This document shows positions 1 through 13,100 of a stretch of 64,000 bases of DNA, in pieces. Every line of letters begins with the position of its first letter. Positions within the stretch are counted from its first letter, which is position 1. The notes under the pieces are model-generated. The model made no database searches, had not been told where the DNA came from, and worked only from the letters and a program-made list of their open reading frames with translations. The stretch lies in the NCBI RefSeq assembly GCF_022965805.1, contig NC_133101.1:6510001-6574000 (forward strand), in the 5' to 3' direction. A program made the position numbers and the translations under genes. This stretch comes from Primulina eburnea. Taxonomy: Eukaryota > Streptophyta > Magnoliopsida > Lamiales > Gesneriaceae.

Positions 1-133
1 TTTTTAGAAATGATATTTTAACAGGAAATTACTATTTTTGACAATATTGATGATATATATATATATATTAACCAACAGATAAACATTAAGCATAAAAGAG
101 CAACATACAAGGTTAAAAATCATCAATACTAAC

Positions 134-597
134 CCAACAATGCAGTCATAAAACTGCTCAACTTCTCCAAGCAACTTCAGCGGTGACTCCAAAGTCACTG
201 TCTCTTCCTCTTTCAGACCTTCTTCACCTTTACCACGGTCATTCACATCCCAATTCTCAATCATCTCCGCCAACGGATAAGGGGCTTTCCTAACTGAACT
301 CGTCTCCAATTCACACTCGCCACCGAACTCACTCAACACATGCTCCTGACCAGCTGCCACCACAAATTTCAGCAAATACAACTGAAATCTACTCAAACCC
401 ACCCCAGAAAATTTATTCCCCCGCGATTTGAAGAACTCAACCCTAGAGTCCGAGTTCCCCACCTTCAGTTTCTCCCCAAACGTCCTGCAACCGACCATGT
501 CTTTCCTAAGCGCTTTGAGCCTCGCGATTTCCTTCAGCCCGGCGCATGTGGCGCGCAATCCACCGGAACCGTCGAAGCGCACGTGACGCCGACGCAT
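134..597 (-). CDS. First exon of an unrecognised plant protein (partial)
   Basis: The ATG at 597 directly follows an in-frame TAA, which fixes the start. The frame runs about 154 codons to a plausible donor (GG|GTTAGT) near 134, after which it enters AT-rich intron sequence. The protein begins MRRRHVRFDGSGG and has a basic N-terminal third (GLKEIARLKALRKDM), a hydrophobic segment around LYLLKFVVAAGQEHV, and an acidic stretch rich in glutamate (KGEEGLKEEE). GC content is clearly higher than in the flanks, as expected for coding sequence. I do not recognise the family and assign no function. The remaining exons lie beyond the left edge. Less likely, it is an intronless ORF ending at 4, but the last ~45 residues are low-complexity and look like translated intron. 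Confidence 0.55.
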
Positions 598-875
598 TTA
601 ATCCGTGACTGGGCACACAATGATTCAACGAAAATATTGAAGAAGACGAATAATTCAAAGATATAGAGGTGTGGCATGGGTTTCCGAGGAAGAACAGAGA
701 GCAAGAAGGCTTGAACTTCAAGGTACGATTGTGTAGGAGCGGTGCCACGCTCCCATGATAATATCCTATTTTTTGTATACATGATATTATCCAATTTTTT
801 GTATCTTTTTTTAAAATCCATGATATTATAATGGACATGTTATAAATAATTTTATACAATCATAAAATATCTTTT

Positions 876-1057
876 GAGTAGGTCTCATGTGAGACCGTCT
901 CACGGATATCAATCTGTGAAACGGGTCAACCCTACTCATATTCACCAAAAAAAGTAGTACTCTTAGCATAAAAAGCAATACTATTTCATGGATTACCCAA
1001 ATAAAGATCCGTCTCACAAAATTTGACCCGTGAGACCGTCTCACACAAGTTTTTGCC
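876..1057 (+). mobile_element. MITE copy 1 (GAGTRGGTCTC family)
   Basis: Near-consensus member of the dominant ~180-bp repeat of this window. It starts GAGTAGGTCTC, carries GTGAGACCGTCTCAC palindromes near both ends and finishes CAAGTTTTTGCC. It is flanked by an exact 9-bp direct repeat, ATATCTTTT (867-875 and 1058-1066). No coding capacity. Confidence 0.85.
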
Positions 1058-1582
1058 ATATCTTTTTTACGAGGAAAAAGCTCAATTATCATATTTATAT
1101 AATATAATATATAAAATTAGGTAAAAATAAATAAATCATGTAAACACTGTCGGCACATAAACAGATAAAAAATATGAAATCAAACAACGACTTTGAAATT
1201 ATAAAACTTATTATGATAATGTTAATTTTGTCATTACAATCTAATATATAAATTTAATCGCTCTTACTAAAATCATACCAAACATTAAATATAATATCAT
1301 TCATTTTATTTATCTTTAACTTAATTTTATATTATATATCACATGTTTATCCTATCATATATATCAAACTACGTCGTTTAACAATTAATTTCAATGTCAC
1401 GTGTTTTAATATTATAATTAATTTTGTTTTAAAAAAACAAAAGTAACATAGAAACATCAAAATTTACTAAACATTTCCCACCTAAATCATTTACATACAC
1501 TTTCCACCTTCATCATCACCGAGAAACACCAAGAACATCTCCTTTACATTCCAGAAAACCCCTGGGAAACCACTTCACAAAT

Positions 1583-4500
1583 TCAATTAGCCTCAGTTGA
1601 CAGAATCTCAAGCTCTGCCCACCAAAGAGGCGAAATTTTCGGTACCGCTCCATCTGGTCCAATCTCCGTTACCTCCCTCAACATCATGCACACTTCTTGC
1701 ATAGACGGTCTTCGCCTAGGTTCTGGATTAGTACACATTTTGATCACATTTCCAATGACTTGAAGTTGCTCTTCATGATAAGTTCTTAAAGTTGGATCGA
1801 CAACTTCTCGTAGAGCTTGAACTCGGAGATAATCTGATGCCCAGTTCTCGAGTGAATCACCACCAACTGAGTATGGCAGCCTACCAGTCATCATTTCAAA
1901 TAATACGACACCAAAACTGTAGACATTACTTTGTGTATTGGGTTCAATCTTGTCTAAATTTCCTTCATTTTGGTAGATAAAGTCGGACACTTTGCCAGCA
2001 TAATCTTCGGTTAGATACACGGATGATGATGTCAAGTTTCTGTGGGCTAATGGATGTGTCAATTGGTGCATGTGCTCGAGACAGTACGCAACACCCATTG
2101 CTATTCTCAGTCGAGTAGCCCAGTCCAAGTGCTCTGCTTCTCTAACTGAAAAATCCACAAGAATTGGATCATTTTATGGAATGAGGTTTGAAAGAGAACA
2201 TATTGCTTCAGGTAGTAGCTACTTAATCAAGAATAGCACTGCGAGCAGACCCAATGAGATAAGAGCAGTACCAATGCCCCACATGCAAAATTTTCAAAAT
2301 ACTAAGGCTTCACAAATGCAAAAAGTACCCTGATTCGACTATCGGTGTTCTACAAAGTGGTAGGTGGGCGACCACCGCCCAGCACTTAGACGGTTTTTTT
2401 TTTATCTAAATATCTAATTCTTCTTATTCATCTTATATTTATCTAATAATTCATCTATATCGGATTCAAACTCAAAATTAATGGCATATTCCTTCTTTTT
2501 ACCCAATACAAATTGATCGAAAACTATACCTAACAATATTTTTTAAAAAAAGTAAAAATTAAAGGAAAAAAAAATTTATACATTAGATTAGGCAGCCGCC
2601 TTGATGAATATTGATTAGGAAGTCGATTTTTTTTAAAAGTGTTAAGAGTCATCGTCTTTCTAAAAATAGAGGTGGTGGACGACCGTCCAACGATAGACGG
2701 GGCCTTTTAAAACACTACAAGTCTGTTAACTATTAGCCGTTGTCTAAATTTTTCCCCAACATATTATCTTATCATGAGCAGATAGGCTCAAACATATGAA
2801 ACCATGGAAATCATCATAAAATAGAATCAGTTAGTTGCAAACTTCATAATCTAGACCAATATGACACTAGGAAAAATGGGTGCAAACGTAATCGCACGAA
2901 TTTAAGAAAGAAATTTAAATACATACTGTGTAAATGCTCAAAAAGAGTTCCATTGGGGGCATATTCAAAGACCATCATTCTTGTGAAAGGCTCCTCTTCC
3001 ACACAATATCCAAGTAGGCAAACAAAATTTTTGTGATTCACTTTCGATAAAGTGCCAATCTGCAAAGAACAGCGGATCATGTTATTTAGAGGAAAAGGAA
3101 ATAAGCCCAAGTGGCAACTAATATATTAAGCCTTAATTTTTGATAATATGTTTCCATACAGTAAGCTCGGTATGACACTAGTTAGTAGTTTCCAATGGTC
3201 CCTGATTACTAAAAGATCGAAAAATTTAGAAACCAACAGATTCTCAGAATCAGTCGTCGCAAAGTTACCTTTTTCCTAAAGTTGGATTCCAGACTATTTG
3301 ACCATTCCTTTGCAGATGCCACCACAGTAGAAACGACTGCAATTTCTACTCCATTAGATAATGTACCCTTGTATAGATTACAAACCGATGAAGAACCAAT
3401 AACATTGCTGAAATCTTCACAGGCAGCCACAAGTTCAGATCTTTTAAGCTTTGGGACACCTAAAAAACACCAAAGATAGTGTTATGTACAATTATAGAGT
3501 AAAGCCAATGTCCAAGTGTAACAGTAAAAAATAAAAGTTACCAGTCACAAATGCCTTCTGAAGTTGTCCACTTAATCCTGTTCTCCAAGGATTTACAGTA
3601 GCCATCTTGTTGAAATGGAAAAATAAGATGCCGCCGACCAACAAAAGAATCAACAAAGGACCTCCAATGGATGCTAACAGTACCACACCTAGATGGCTCT
3701 TCGTCAAGGAATTTTGACTCGATGTACTAGGTTCTTCTTCAGGGGTGGCCAATGAAGGTGGAGAAATATGTATATCAGGAGAAGGTGACGGGGATGGTAC
3801 AACTACTGCAGGAGATGGAGGTGGAGATGGAGCTAGATTCGGCGGGGACTGAGAATGATGAGGGGGAGGAGGTACTTGAATGCTTCCAAATTCTTGTGGA
3901 GGTGGAGATCGGAAAATAACTCTCAAGGCCGGTGTACGTCTGGAAGGAATTTGTAATAATTTTCGCCCTGACAGATCTTTCGCTTCCTCTGACTTCCTGT
4001 TAAAGATAATGATGATCATGACCTTGGTCCTTGAAATGAGTAAGAAAAGCTTTGGGTACCGATCAAGATTGAAACATGGACACCTTACCCGCCCCACCCC
4101 TCCACAGTTTTTATACTACAATAAATGAAACAGCTCAAAAGCATCCCCAAAACCAAAATTGTGAATCGCTGAGAAGGGCAATGCACTAGAAAGGGAGAAA
4201 ATCCAGGATATCTGACCGTCAAGAAACACGAATGTAAGACAGGGCTTTTTGCAACAATCTACTCAAAAACATTGAATCAAAATATAGGTCTGTATACAAG
4301 CACAGAAATTATTAATTTGCTCCATTGGAAGTTTTTATGTTATCTAACTTCTTCTCCAGAAAACCATATAAATGCATAAACTTAATATTTAGAATAACAA
4401 TAACTAGCCTAGATGAAAAAACAAAGTGAAAAAATTCAACGCGAATTTACCATGAGATTAGCAGACCATTGCATGATACTGTCTGCACAGCAGTGGTTAA

Positions 4501-5961
4501 AAGGTCGTCCTGTAATTGACCTTCAGATAACTTTTGAAGTCCATAAATATTGGGTTGCATTTTTTCAAGGAACTCGTTGTTGTCCACTAAACTAAAATAA
4601 TGAAAAATCAAACAATATCACGAGTCATGATAAAAAAAAAAGTGTTTTAGATAAAGATAGAGCTAGTTTGGCCGTGCACTTACAGAAATCCTATCGAGAA
4701 TTTGTTGTGAGGATTGCAAGGAAGATGTCCACTGAAGTTATTATATCTGAGGTCTAAAAACTCCAATCGTTTCAAACTTGCAAGCTCTTTGGGGACGACA
4801 CCAGAAAACGAATTGTTGCTTAAAATTCTGCAAAAAAAAAAAAAGCAGTTATAAACAATTCATGAAAAAATAATTTGGACAAGACCAGATAAAAATCAAT
4901 AACTGTGTCTTACATAGATTTCACATGAACGAGGTTCCCTATATCTGGTGCCAGAGTACCATTTAGACACAGATCTTTCAGGTTTCTGCAGATAATAGGA
5001 TTGCAAAATTTCAGTTTCCAGTTTGTATGATTACGTTTGCATACAAAACAGTATCACCTAATAAATCAAACGGTTGAACCTTGAATTATGAATCTGAAAC
5101 CATCAGGTAATGTTTGTAATATTAAATCTCATGATTGATGCCACAAAATGATTTTTTTCTTTTTTTAAAAAAAAAAAAAAGCACGGATCTATTCATTGAT
5201 AAGAACAATGTGAGCAAAGGTAAAAATACTGGATTGAAGTTTGTGACCATTTACTAAAGTCATATCTAAGGAGAGCCGAATATAATATATGACAACTCAA
5301 TGGCATGAACTCCACCAAGGTCATCAGTCTGTTTGTACGCTTGCCAAGGAAAGTGCCAAGTTACCAAAAATTGACAATTAAACAAACAACATTTTCTAGA
5401 AGCCCTCGTACCATGAATTGATCTCTAATTTTACACGAGAATGTGATAATTCTCTGGACAACAATTGTCATGGCTTAAAACTGCAACACAACAAAGAACC
5501 TCTAAGCAGAGCTTGCCCATAAGTTCGTACAGAACAGCATGATTTCGCATTATCTATTCTAAATTAGCAAAAAGAAGAACAATCAATTTGGAAACCATTA
5601 AACTTACAAAACCACAACATATCCTTCAGAGCATCCAACTCCAACCCAAGAACATGGATTCTCCACTCCAACTTCATCTTTCCAATTTGACAGAGCCCCA
5701 TATGGATCACTAAACACCTTCTCTTTGACCCTTAGCAGGGCCAAACCTAATAACACCAATAAAATTAAGAACTCAAAGTCAAGCTCTGATTACTACTTCT
5801 ACACATCAAAGCTACCAAAAAATTCAAGAAAATTTAAACGAAGTAAAATTTAAGTAACCTTCATCATTGAGAGAGCAGCAAAAGCATAAGTTCAGCAGAT
5901 ACAGACAGCCAATAGCTAATGCCGACATGAGACAACTTCGAGATCTCCATAGCTCTTCCAT
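1583..5961 (-). CDS. LRR receptor-like pseudokinase, MRH1/MDIS2 (At3g56050/At2g40270) type
   Basis: Nine exons join in frame to 646 residues: 5961-5859, 5746-5608, 4985-4914, 4827-4684, 4591-4451, 3996-3542, 3459-3269, 3059-2927 and 2145-1583. Domain order is signal peptide (about 1-30, MEELWRSRSCLM...), LRR N-cap with the CSWVGVGC motif, about three leucine-rich repeats (LSNNSFSGVVPKEL), a proline/serine-rich stalk (about 230-290), a transmembrane helix (about 302-327), then a kinase-like domain. That domain is degenerate: the VAIK lysine is replaced (VEIAVVST), HRD reads HRN (PLAHRNL) and DFG reads DFI. These losses are typical of this subfamily, known from pollen-tube attraction receptors (MDIS2) and root-hair growth (MRH1), so it probably acts as a scaffold or co-receptor at the plasma membrane. 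The start is chosen because it gives the signal peptide and correct phase. Subfamily confidence is high; the orthologue is not resolved. Confidence 0.9.
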
Positions 5962-8828
5962 TGCATAAAAAACTAACTAAAAACCACAAATTTTTTTCCA
6001 ACAAAACGTGCTGATCCCTATACCAAGAAAAGGCAACAGAACCAATTTCTTGAAAATCATCTTCTCAAAAACCTCGTCGACTCAGTCCAGCCCACTAACG
6101 CAAAGCAACCAGAAAGTTGTGAATAAACAAAAAGGAAGAAATTTGAAAAGTTAAGAAAGAGATAAAGGTCTGAAAAAAGTGTTCTTGCTTGATAATGCAC
6201 AAAATATATAACAAAGACTGTTTCTTGAAACCGCGTTCTAGTCACACATATTACGTACTAAAACCTCACAAAATGGCCTTCATTTGACCTCAAAAATCCC
6301 AGCAAACTGAAACCCAAATACCACAAGGTTGTTTCAGAACTGCACATTCTCTGAATTTCATGTATATTCGTGAAGCCAAATGCGTTTATTTTTTCAAAAT
6401 TTTCGATGACTTTTTTAAGATACCCCGCCGGCGTGTGACTTTTCAACTGCTGATTCTAACCGATGATCATTCATAAAACCGAAGTATATTTTATTGGCGA
6501 TTGTATAGCATGAATCTTGAATGTAGTTGCGTGAAAAAACAACTGATGTTCATTATATAGTTTTTTTCAGAAAAGAAAAAAGAATGAAAGAAAAATTTTA
6601 GTGAATAAATAAATAATTCCGATTCTCCTATATCTGGAAATAAATAAAAGAAATACAAGTTAACTAGTAGATTGTACTGTATTATAAAATAAGAGAAAGT
6701 GAGATGATTTCACGAATCTGTCCTTATAATACAAATCAATTTTATCGATATTCATAATACAAAATAATATTTTAAGTATAAAAATAATATTTGTTTATAT
6801 TCGTATAAATAAATTATATTATATTATTTTTACATTGGGCTCACAGTTGAATGTTGATGTTGACTGAGTAAGAAACGAAGAGTGGACAATTTAACGGATG
6901 GGGACTTTGTCGTCGTTTTTTGTGCTTTACAACTTCTTATCCTTCAACTTAATTCCCTCGAAATAATCCTTTACATATTGAAGTTGTGGACACATGCAAG
7001 GGGAATGGCCAGATCTTACTGAACTTTAAAAAGTCTGGAAAAATATTTAAAATCATAAAAATGAATATATTTAATTGTCTTTTTTAATTATATTTTAATT
7101 ATACTATTTTTTAAATATCAAATTATAAAATTGAATAAAAAAATTATTAATAGAATAAAAAAACCGGTGTAAGACATACAATGAAATTATCAACAGCGAA
7201 ATCATTATAAATGATCTCACCAACTTAAAATGATCTCACCAACTTCTATCTCACCAACTTCTACATCACTGAACATATTATTAGAGTGGCTTAAGATGTC
7301 CTAGCAAAGTCACCTATGGTCAAACAAAAGACATTGAAAATAAGAGTATTTTAGTAGAGTTTTTTATTGAAATTAGTGTATTAATTTAATCTGATTAATT
7401 TAATGTAATCATGTGTTTTATATGACAAAGATCATTTCTTAAAACATCCAAATTTAGACATTCAAAACCTGACTTCAGTCGAAAATATTTTTGCAAAAAT
7501 TACCTTCTTGTAGTTTTATGAAAATTTCATTTTTGGGGAAAAAATCACGTACTCATTCAAACTTCTAGTAAAAACAAAAGATTAAAATTCGAATATTATA
7601 TATCCATATCTTAGTCAAGCAAAATGTATTTTTTTAATCAACTGGGTCTTTTTTTTATGTCAATTTGATCAGAAAATAAAATCGAGGGGCTAAATTCAAA
7701 TAATTTGAAATCCGATGTAGTCGATTGATTTACATCACTACCAACCTACATCTGTACTATTTGAGTATTTTTGCACTGCAGAATGGGAAAGGTGCATGGC
7801 ACCTCATTTTGGCAAAAATGCAAGCAAGCAAACAATATGGGAAAGAAGCTTTCTACCTCACTAGGAAAATTAGTTGCTTATTTTTCCAAAAATAAATTGT
7901 AAATTTAGCTTCTTATTTTAAAAAATAAAATAAAAAAAATCCCGCTACGGTGTTCTATAAGTTTACACAATATACGTGTTTTACAAATGACTATATATAT
8001 CTGGAGTTTACTCAATACACACTCAGAGACATTTACAAGATATTCCCCGTCATAAGAATAAATGCAGTAAATTTTCTATGTTTTAAAGAGATGGAATTTT
8101 TTTGTAAATAATTGACTAGTTAAAATCACGCTCTGTCGTCAATATCATAGCTAATACTTTATAATAATTATTTAATAAGCTAGAAACTTTAAAATGTTCG
8201 TAGATAAAACCTCACTATCGACAAATATTTTTGAGATAGATTTGTTCTTCAAATATCTTTATATTAAAAAGGCAACAAATATGTTTCTTTCTTGCTCAAC
8301 TTTAATAAAATATTTCTCTAAAAAATATTAGTATCTTGTAATACATGGAAAATCTTACAAGTTTTTTTCAGCTCACAACTCTCACCTCACGTTGTTATAT
8401 AAATAATTGAGAGAGTGTTTTCAAATTAAAAAAAAAATATTGAACTTTCAAACTAAATTAATTTGAAAGAATATGAGTCGTATGACAAATGCTAAATTTT
8501 GATGACATTAATTACAATTTTTTAAAAAAAATTAGAATCAGTTGAATTATAATTAAATAATATTTACAATAATTATTTTAAATTTTGTCCATTTTTGCAT
8601 CTAATTTTCAAATATTTCATTGATATAAATATTTAAAATAAAACACTAACTTAATATTAGTAACTTATTTTGTTGTATGATCCGGAAAAGTCCACCATGC
8701 ATGCGTATAACCTCCAATAATTCAAGGGCTTGAATCATTAATTATGGTGGATAGGATCGTGCACCTATATTTCACAAGCTACCCCTACATTATTCATATT
8801 TAGTACCTTGTGTCAGAAATGTACATAC

Positions 8829-8832
<4 letters not shown>

Positions 8833-8871
<39 letters not shown>

Positions 8872-8884
8872 CACACACACACAC
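8833..8884. repeat. (TA)n followed by (AC)n microsatellite
   Basis: About 17 TA units run directly into a short TAC/AC run. Simple-sequence repeat in the spacer, likely length-polymorphic. Confidence 0.95.
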
Positions 8885-9275
8885 GTTGGATTTTGCCTTA
8901 CATTTCTATAGGAGAAGAGTTGGCTAATAACAACATATCCGTAGTTAATATTGGTGCATGATGTACGTGTTATATATTTACATAATATTTTTTTATAATT
9001 TATTTGGTTTATTTTTAAATAATAATTAAAATATAATTATAAGAAATAATGAAAGACTACACTGTTATTTTGATATATGAATTAAAAACTAAATAAAAAA
9101 AGATGAAAATATGAATTAAAGCTACAACTTATGTTTAGAGAATAAAAACTTCATCCGCTAAGCTACATGTAATTTATATTAAAATTTTAACACTTTATTA
9201 ATATAAATAATTATTAAAACAGATCATGACACCAAATGTTAGTTACTCTAATGGTCTCAAACTTAATAATACAAT

Positions 9276-9458
9276 GAGACAGTCTTTTGTAAGACGATCT
9301 CACGAATTTTTATCTGTGAGACAGGTCAACCCTATCGATATTCATAATAAAAAGTAATACTCTTAGCATAAAAAGTAATATTTTTTCATGAATTACCCAA
9401 ATAAGATATACGTCTCACACAAATTTGACATGTGAACCGTCTCACACAAATTTTTGCC
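9276..9458 (+). mobile_element. MITE copy 2
   Basis: Same family and orientation as the 876 copy, somewhat more diverged (GAGACAGTCTTTTG start, AATTTTTGCC end). Exact 9-bp target duplication TAATACAAT on both sides (9267-9275 and 9459-9467). Confidence 0.85.
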
Positions 9459-10103
9459 TAATACAATACAATATAGATAAGCTAAAAGTCAACTGCATTT
9501 TGCAACTTAAATTATACCAATATGACCACATACTAAAATATTTTCAAGTCGTCGATCCAATAAAATAGTTTACATATGTTTTCAAATAGCAAATGCAGAT
9601 GCAATAAAAATTATGGTCAAATGGTATTTCTGGTGTCTCTCATCATCATCTTGAAAAGGAGCTTCTGTTGTTCATTAATCACAATCCCATATTGAATCCG
9701 TCCAGTTTTAGATTATTTCTTCTTCTAAACCCTAACATCGTTGATTCAGTTAAGATTACGTTATACGATCGAGCAAACCATCCCACTGGGCTTCTCGCAA
9801 AATTCACATGGAATCATCAGTCCCTCATAGTTTTATAGGAATTCCCACGACTTGAGGATACAAAGACGTGGAGCCAGGATAGACACTTGACTCAAAACTA
9901 TGAAAAAATCTTGAGTAGCACCATGAACTAAATGTTCTTCAGTAACAAGAACTTTGGAACAAGTGCACCAACATATATAAATGGAATGTACGAGTAACTA
10001 CACAGTGCAGTAAGAATAAATGTTACCTAATAATATTAATGAAACTCACTCCTCGATAGCTTAAAGAATTGCCTCAACTCAAGTCAACTGCTTTGTCTTT
10101 TCT

Positions 10104-13100
10104 CTACATCTTGGTTCCCCTGGAGATCAGAATGTCACCATATGGTTCTTTTTGCTCCACTCCTTAGGTAGTCTCTTGTAGCAAGAACTGCCACAGAAAA
10201 AGTGAACATATGACGATAGATTTATTGCATTTTGGTAGGCTTCTTGTGGTTTAAAAATAGAACTCATAGTTGATAAAGTTAATACAATCTAGGAAACAGA
10301 GGTGATGCACAATTATAGAATATGAATATCCAACCGAAACATATCCAATTCTGTAGTGAATGATGCAAGGAGTACTTTAGTGATTGAAATAGGTGGAATT
10401 TCATCGAGTTTTCCAGAAATATAAGTGTTACGAGATCATGAGTTTTCGTCCTGAAACGAGCCTCAATTTCCACCATTATTAAACAATAGGAAACAAGGCC
10501 GAGGAATCCGTTAGGTGTGATAATGATACAAAGCCAGTAATAAGCCTATTAATAGCCTCATACCATGATCCATGTCTATATTGTAACACAAATTTCATAA
10601 GAAAAATGTTGTTGATCACCTTATCAATCGAAGTAGGGATTTTCCCATTAGTTACTGTAATTTTTCCTTGTTTGTTTGTCGGCCTAATAAATATCGAATT
10701 AAATAAGAAATCCTCCTATTAATTATTCTTTCTTTTAGGGGAAGTAACTAGCATTATTTCACACATGACACATTCAAATAAAAATATATGTACGGATGTA
10801 CCATTCATCCAAAAAAAAAAAAACAGGCTGCTATTTCGAATGGAGAGATTTGAATAAGGGCACATGAGAAATCCCGTGAAGTAACTTGCCTAATAATGGT
10901 AAAAATTGGATGAATGAGGTGGATGTAAATACCGCAAGTCTGATAGAAAAGACACGATGCTCTCTTTTTGTTCATTCCGAAAGCTAAATGGTTTAGAGAT
11001 TCAGTTTTGGCAGTTCCAGGTGTATCAAAATGAGTCTTCAGATGCCTGTGTGAATTCATATGTGACAAAAGTTAAACCATTATGTCTTATAATTGAAGTA
11101 ATTTCCATGTATCTGGACAATAATAATATAAAAAAAAGAATAAGAAGCCTACATTCTGATGGAATCCGTTATATGGTCTTGTGGCGGATTAATAATCGGA
11201 GGTTTTTGGGTTTGTGTAGGTCCAGTTTCGACCATAAGATCTGCAATAAATCAGAAGTCAAGTACTTTATTTAACGAAGTAAAATTGAAGAAAAAATTGC
11301 TAAGTTTTCGAGTGAAAAAAAAATATACTTTTTTTCGACCTAACTAAACGAGTTAGCCCCTAGACAAATTTCTAGTTCTTGCCATATTAAATGTGCGACT
11401 AAAACAAAGATTGATTGTTCCATTTACCGTTACCTGGTGTTGATCCATATTCAGAAAGTCTAGCCAACTTGAAGTTTGGATCAGGATGATGCCATGAAAA
11501 CTCCTCTGCCACGGGTTCGAGGCCATTTCCACTGTTTTTAGAAGCGGAGTATGGCCTTTTCTTGCCTGGCCTGAATGGCGTGAAAACAATGTTCAGAACT
11601 AGACTTCATTAGTTGAATAACCTTTTGTGTAAAGATCTATGTTTGTCGTAATCCAGGGAAAGATATTAATCAGAGCTGCGAACAATTAACTAACCGTCCT
11701 GAATTGCCATCTGAATTGTTTGAAAAGAAACCATGTCCGGATCCCGAGCTGGGGATTGACCTTATGTCGTCACCTGTGGAATCATAAGATGAATAGTTTT
11801 GTTAATGAGAAGTACCATAGTTTGGTGCACACAAAATAACTATGAAAACCTTTGCATACCAGAATTTCCAGGGGTGGCCATTACTCCATGGGCATCTTTT
11901 AATCCCGCTCCATTGATTTTGAGGTTGCTTCTGTGTCCTTCCACTATTATTTCTGTTGGCATTCCACTATCAAAGACATTTGCTCTTTGTTTCTCGACGG
12001 AAATGCTCATTGACTGGGAGTCCCTTCTTCCTTGAGGTACATGAAACGGCTTTACATCCATCCGTACACTTCATTAGAAAGAACTGTATGATTCTCTTTT
12101 AAAAGTCCCACACAAAAAAGGATGCTTACGTCTGCTAGAGGTTCCATAAATAGCCTTTCGGTTGGAGATGAGGATGATGGTTCTGGTGGATGGTGATTAG
12201 AGGTTCGACCTGTGATCAACGTACAATGTTTTGACCTTCAAATTTGTAAGTCATTCATACGTAGTGATGAAATTCATACCAGAAGGTGAATCTAGTGGAG
12301 GTTGAGTACTCTTGATCCATAATTCCACAAGGGGTGTTGGATAATGAACTTGTCTGTTTCCATTTGTGAATAATCCTTCCGCTAGGACAATTGAAGGAAG
12401 GTCCATGAGAGTGGATGTCTTCATTGTAGCCATGGGATTCAAGGGAGGCTGTTACATATTTAAGTAATGAGGCAAATCTCCTTAGACGAGTAGCAAGTTC
12501 CAGAATAAATCACACATGAAATGGAATGCACTGATGATGCATTCATAGTCTATTCAACAAGTAGGCATCCAAGGGATGTCTTTTAATAATAACTTCAGTC
12601 ATTCTACAGAAGCTAAACACCATTTGTTTAGAATTGTTTAACTGCCGAAATTCCGGATTCATTCCAAAGAAGAGAAGGCATATGCTGGTTACAGAGTTCT
12701 ACTCGTTGAACTGTTTTGGATTGCTTTGGTATTGGAATATCAGGAAACAATCTAATAGCATGACTTGCAATTTGGGAAAAAACATAAAGAGAAATACGAC
12801 CTTTCGCTTCCGTGTTCGTCCTGATATGATACTAGAAGAGTTCTGAAGCCAAGATTGATATATGTGACCCGGAATGATGGTTTGATCATAGTCCATCACA
12901 AGAGCTGCAGAACTTTTAGCTCTTCTTTGAGCAGGCCTTCTTTTCACTTGAGCCTGCTAAAGGAAAAAAAACTTATGTGACATCCTGGATTCAACACCTT
13001 CTTTTGATGTCTCATTTACAATTTTCATGCATATTTCGCCACCTTATTAGCAGTGCTTGCTTTCATCAGAATTCTGCTGATTAGCTTGTTCCTTAGGATG

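Larger units (their letters stand above)
5962..10103. other. Gene-free AT-rich spacer
   Basis: No exon-like open frames with recognisable protein similarity. Contents seen are one MITE copy (9276-9458), a (TA)n/(AC)n microsatellite (8833-8884) and a short tandem array built on ATGATCTCACCAACTT (about 7208-7262). The part next to 5961 should hold the promoter of the receptor gene; no individual site is assigned. Confidence 0.5.

Noticed and set aside
10279..10476. 65-codon minus-strand open frame
   Set aside because: Lies in the last intron of the REC8-like gene and shows no family similarity.
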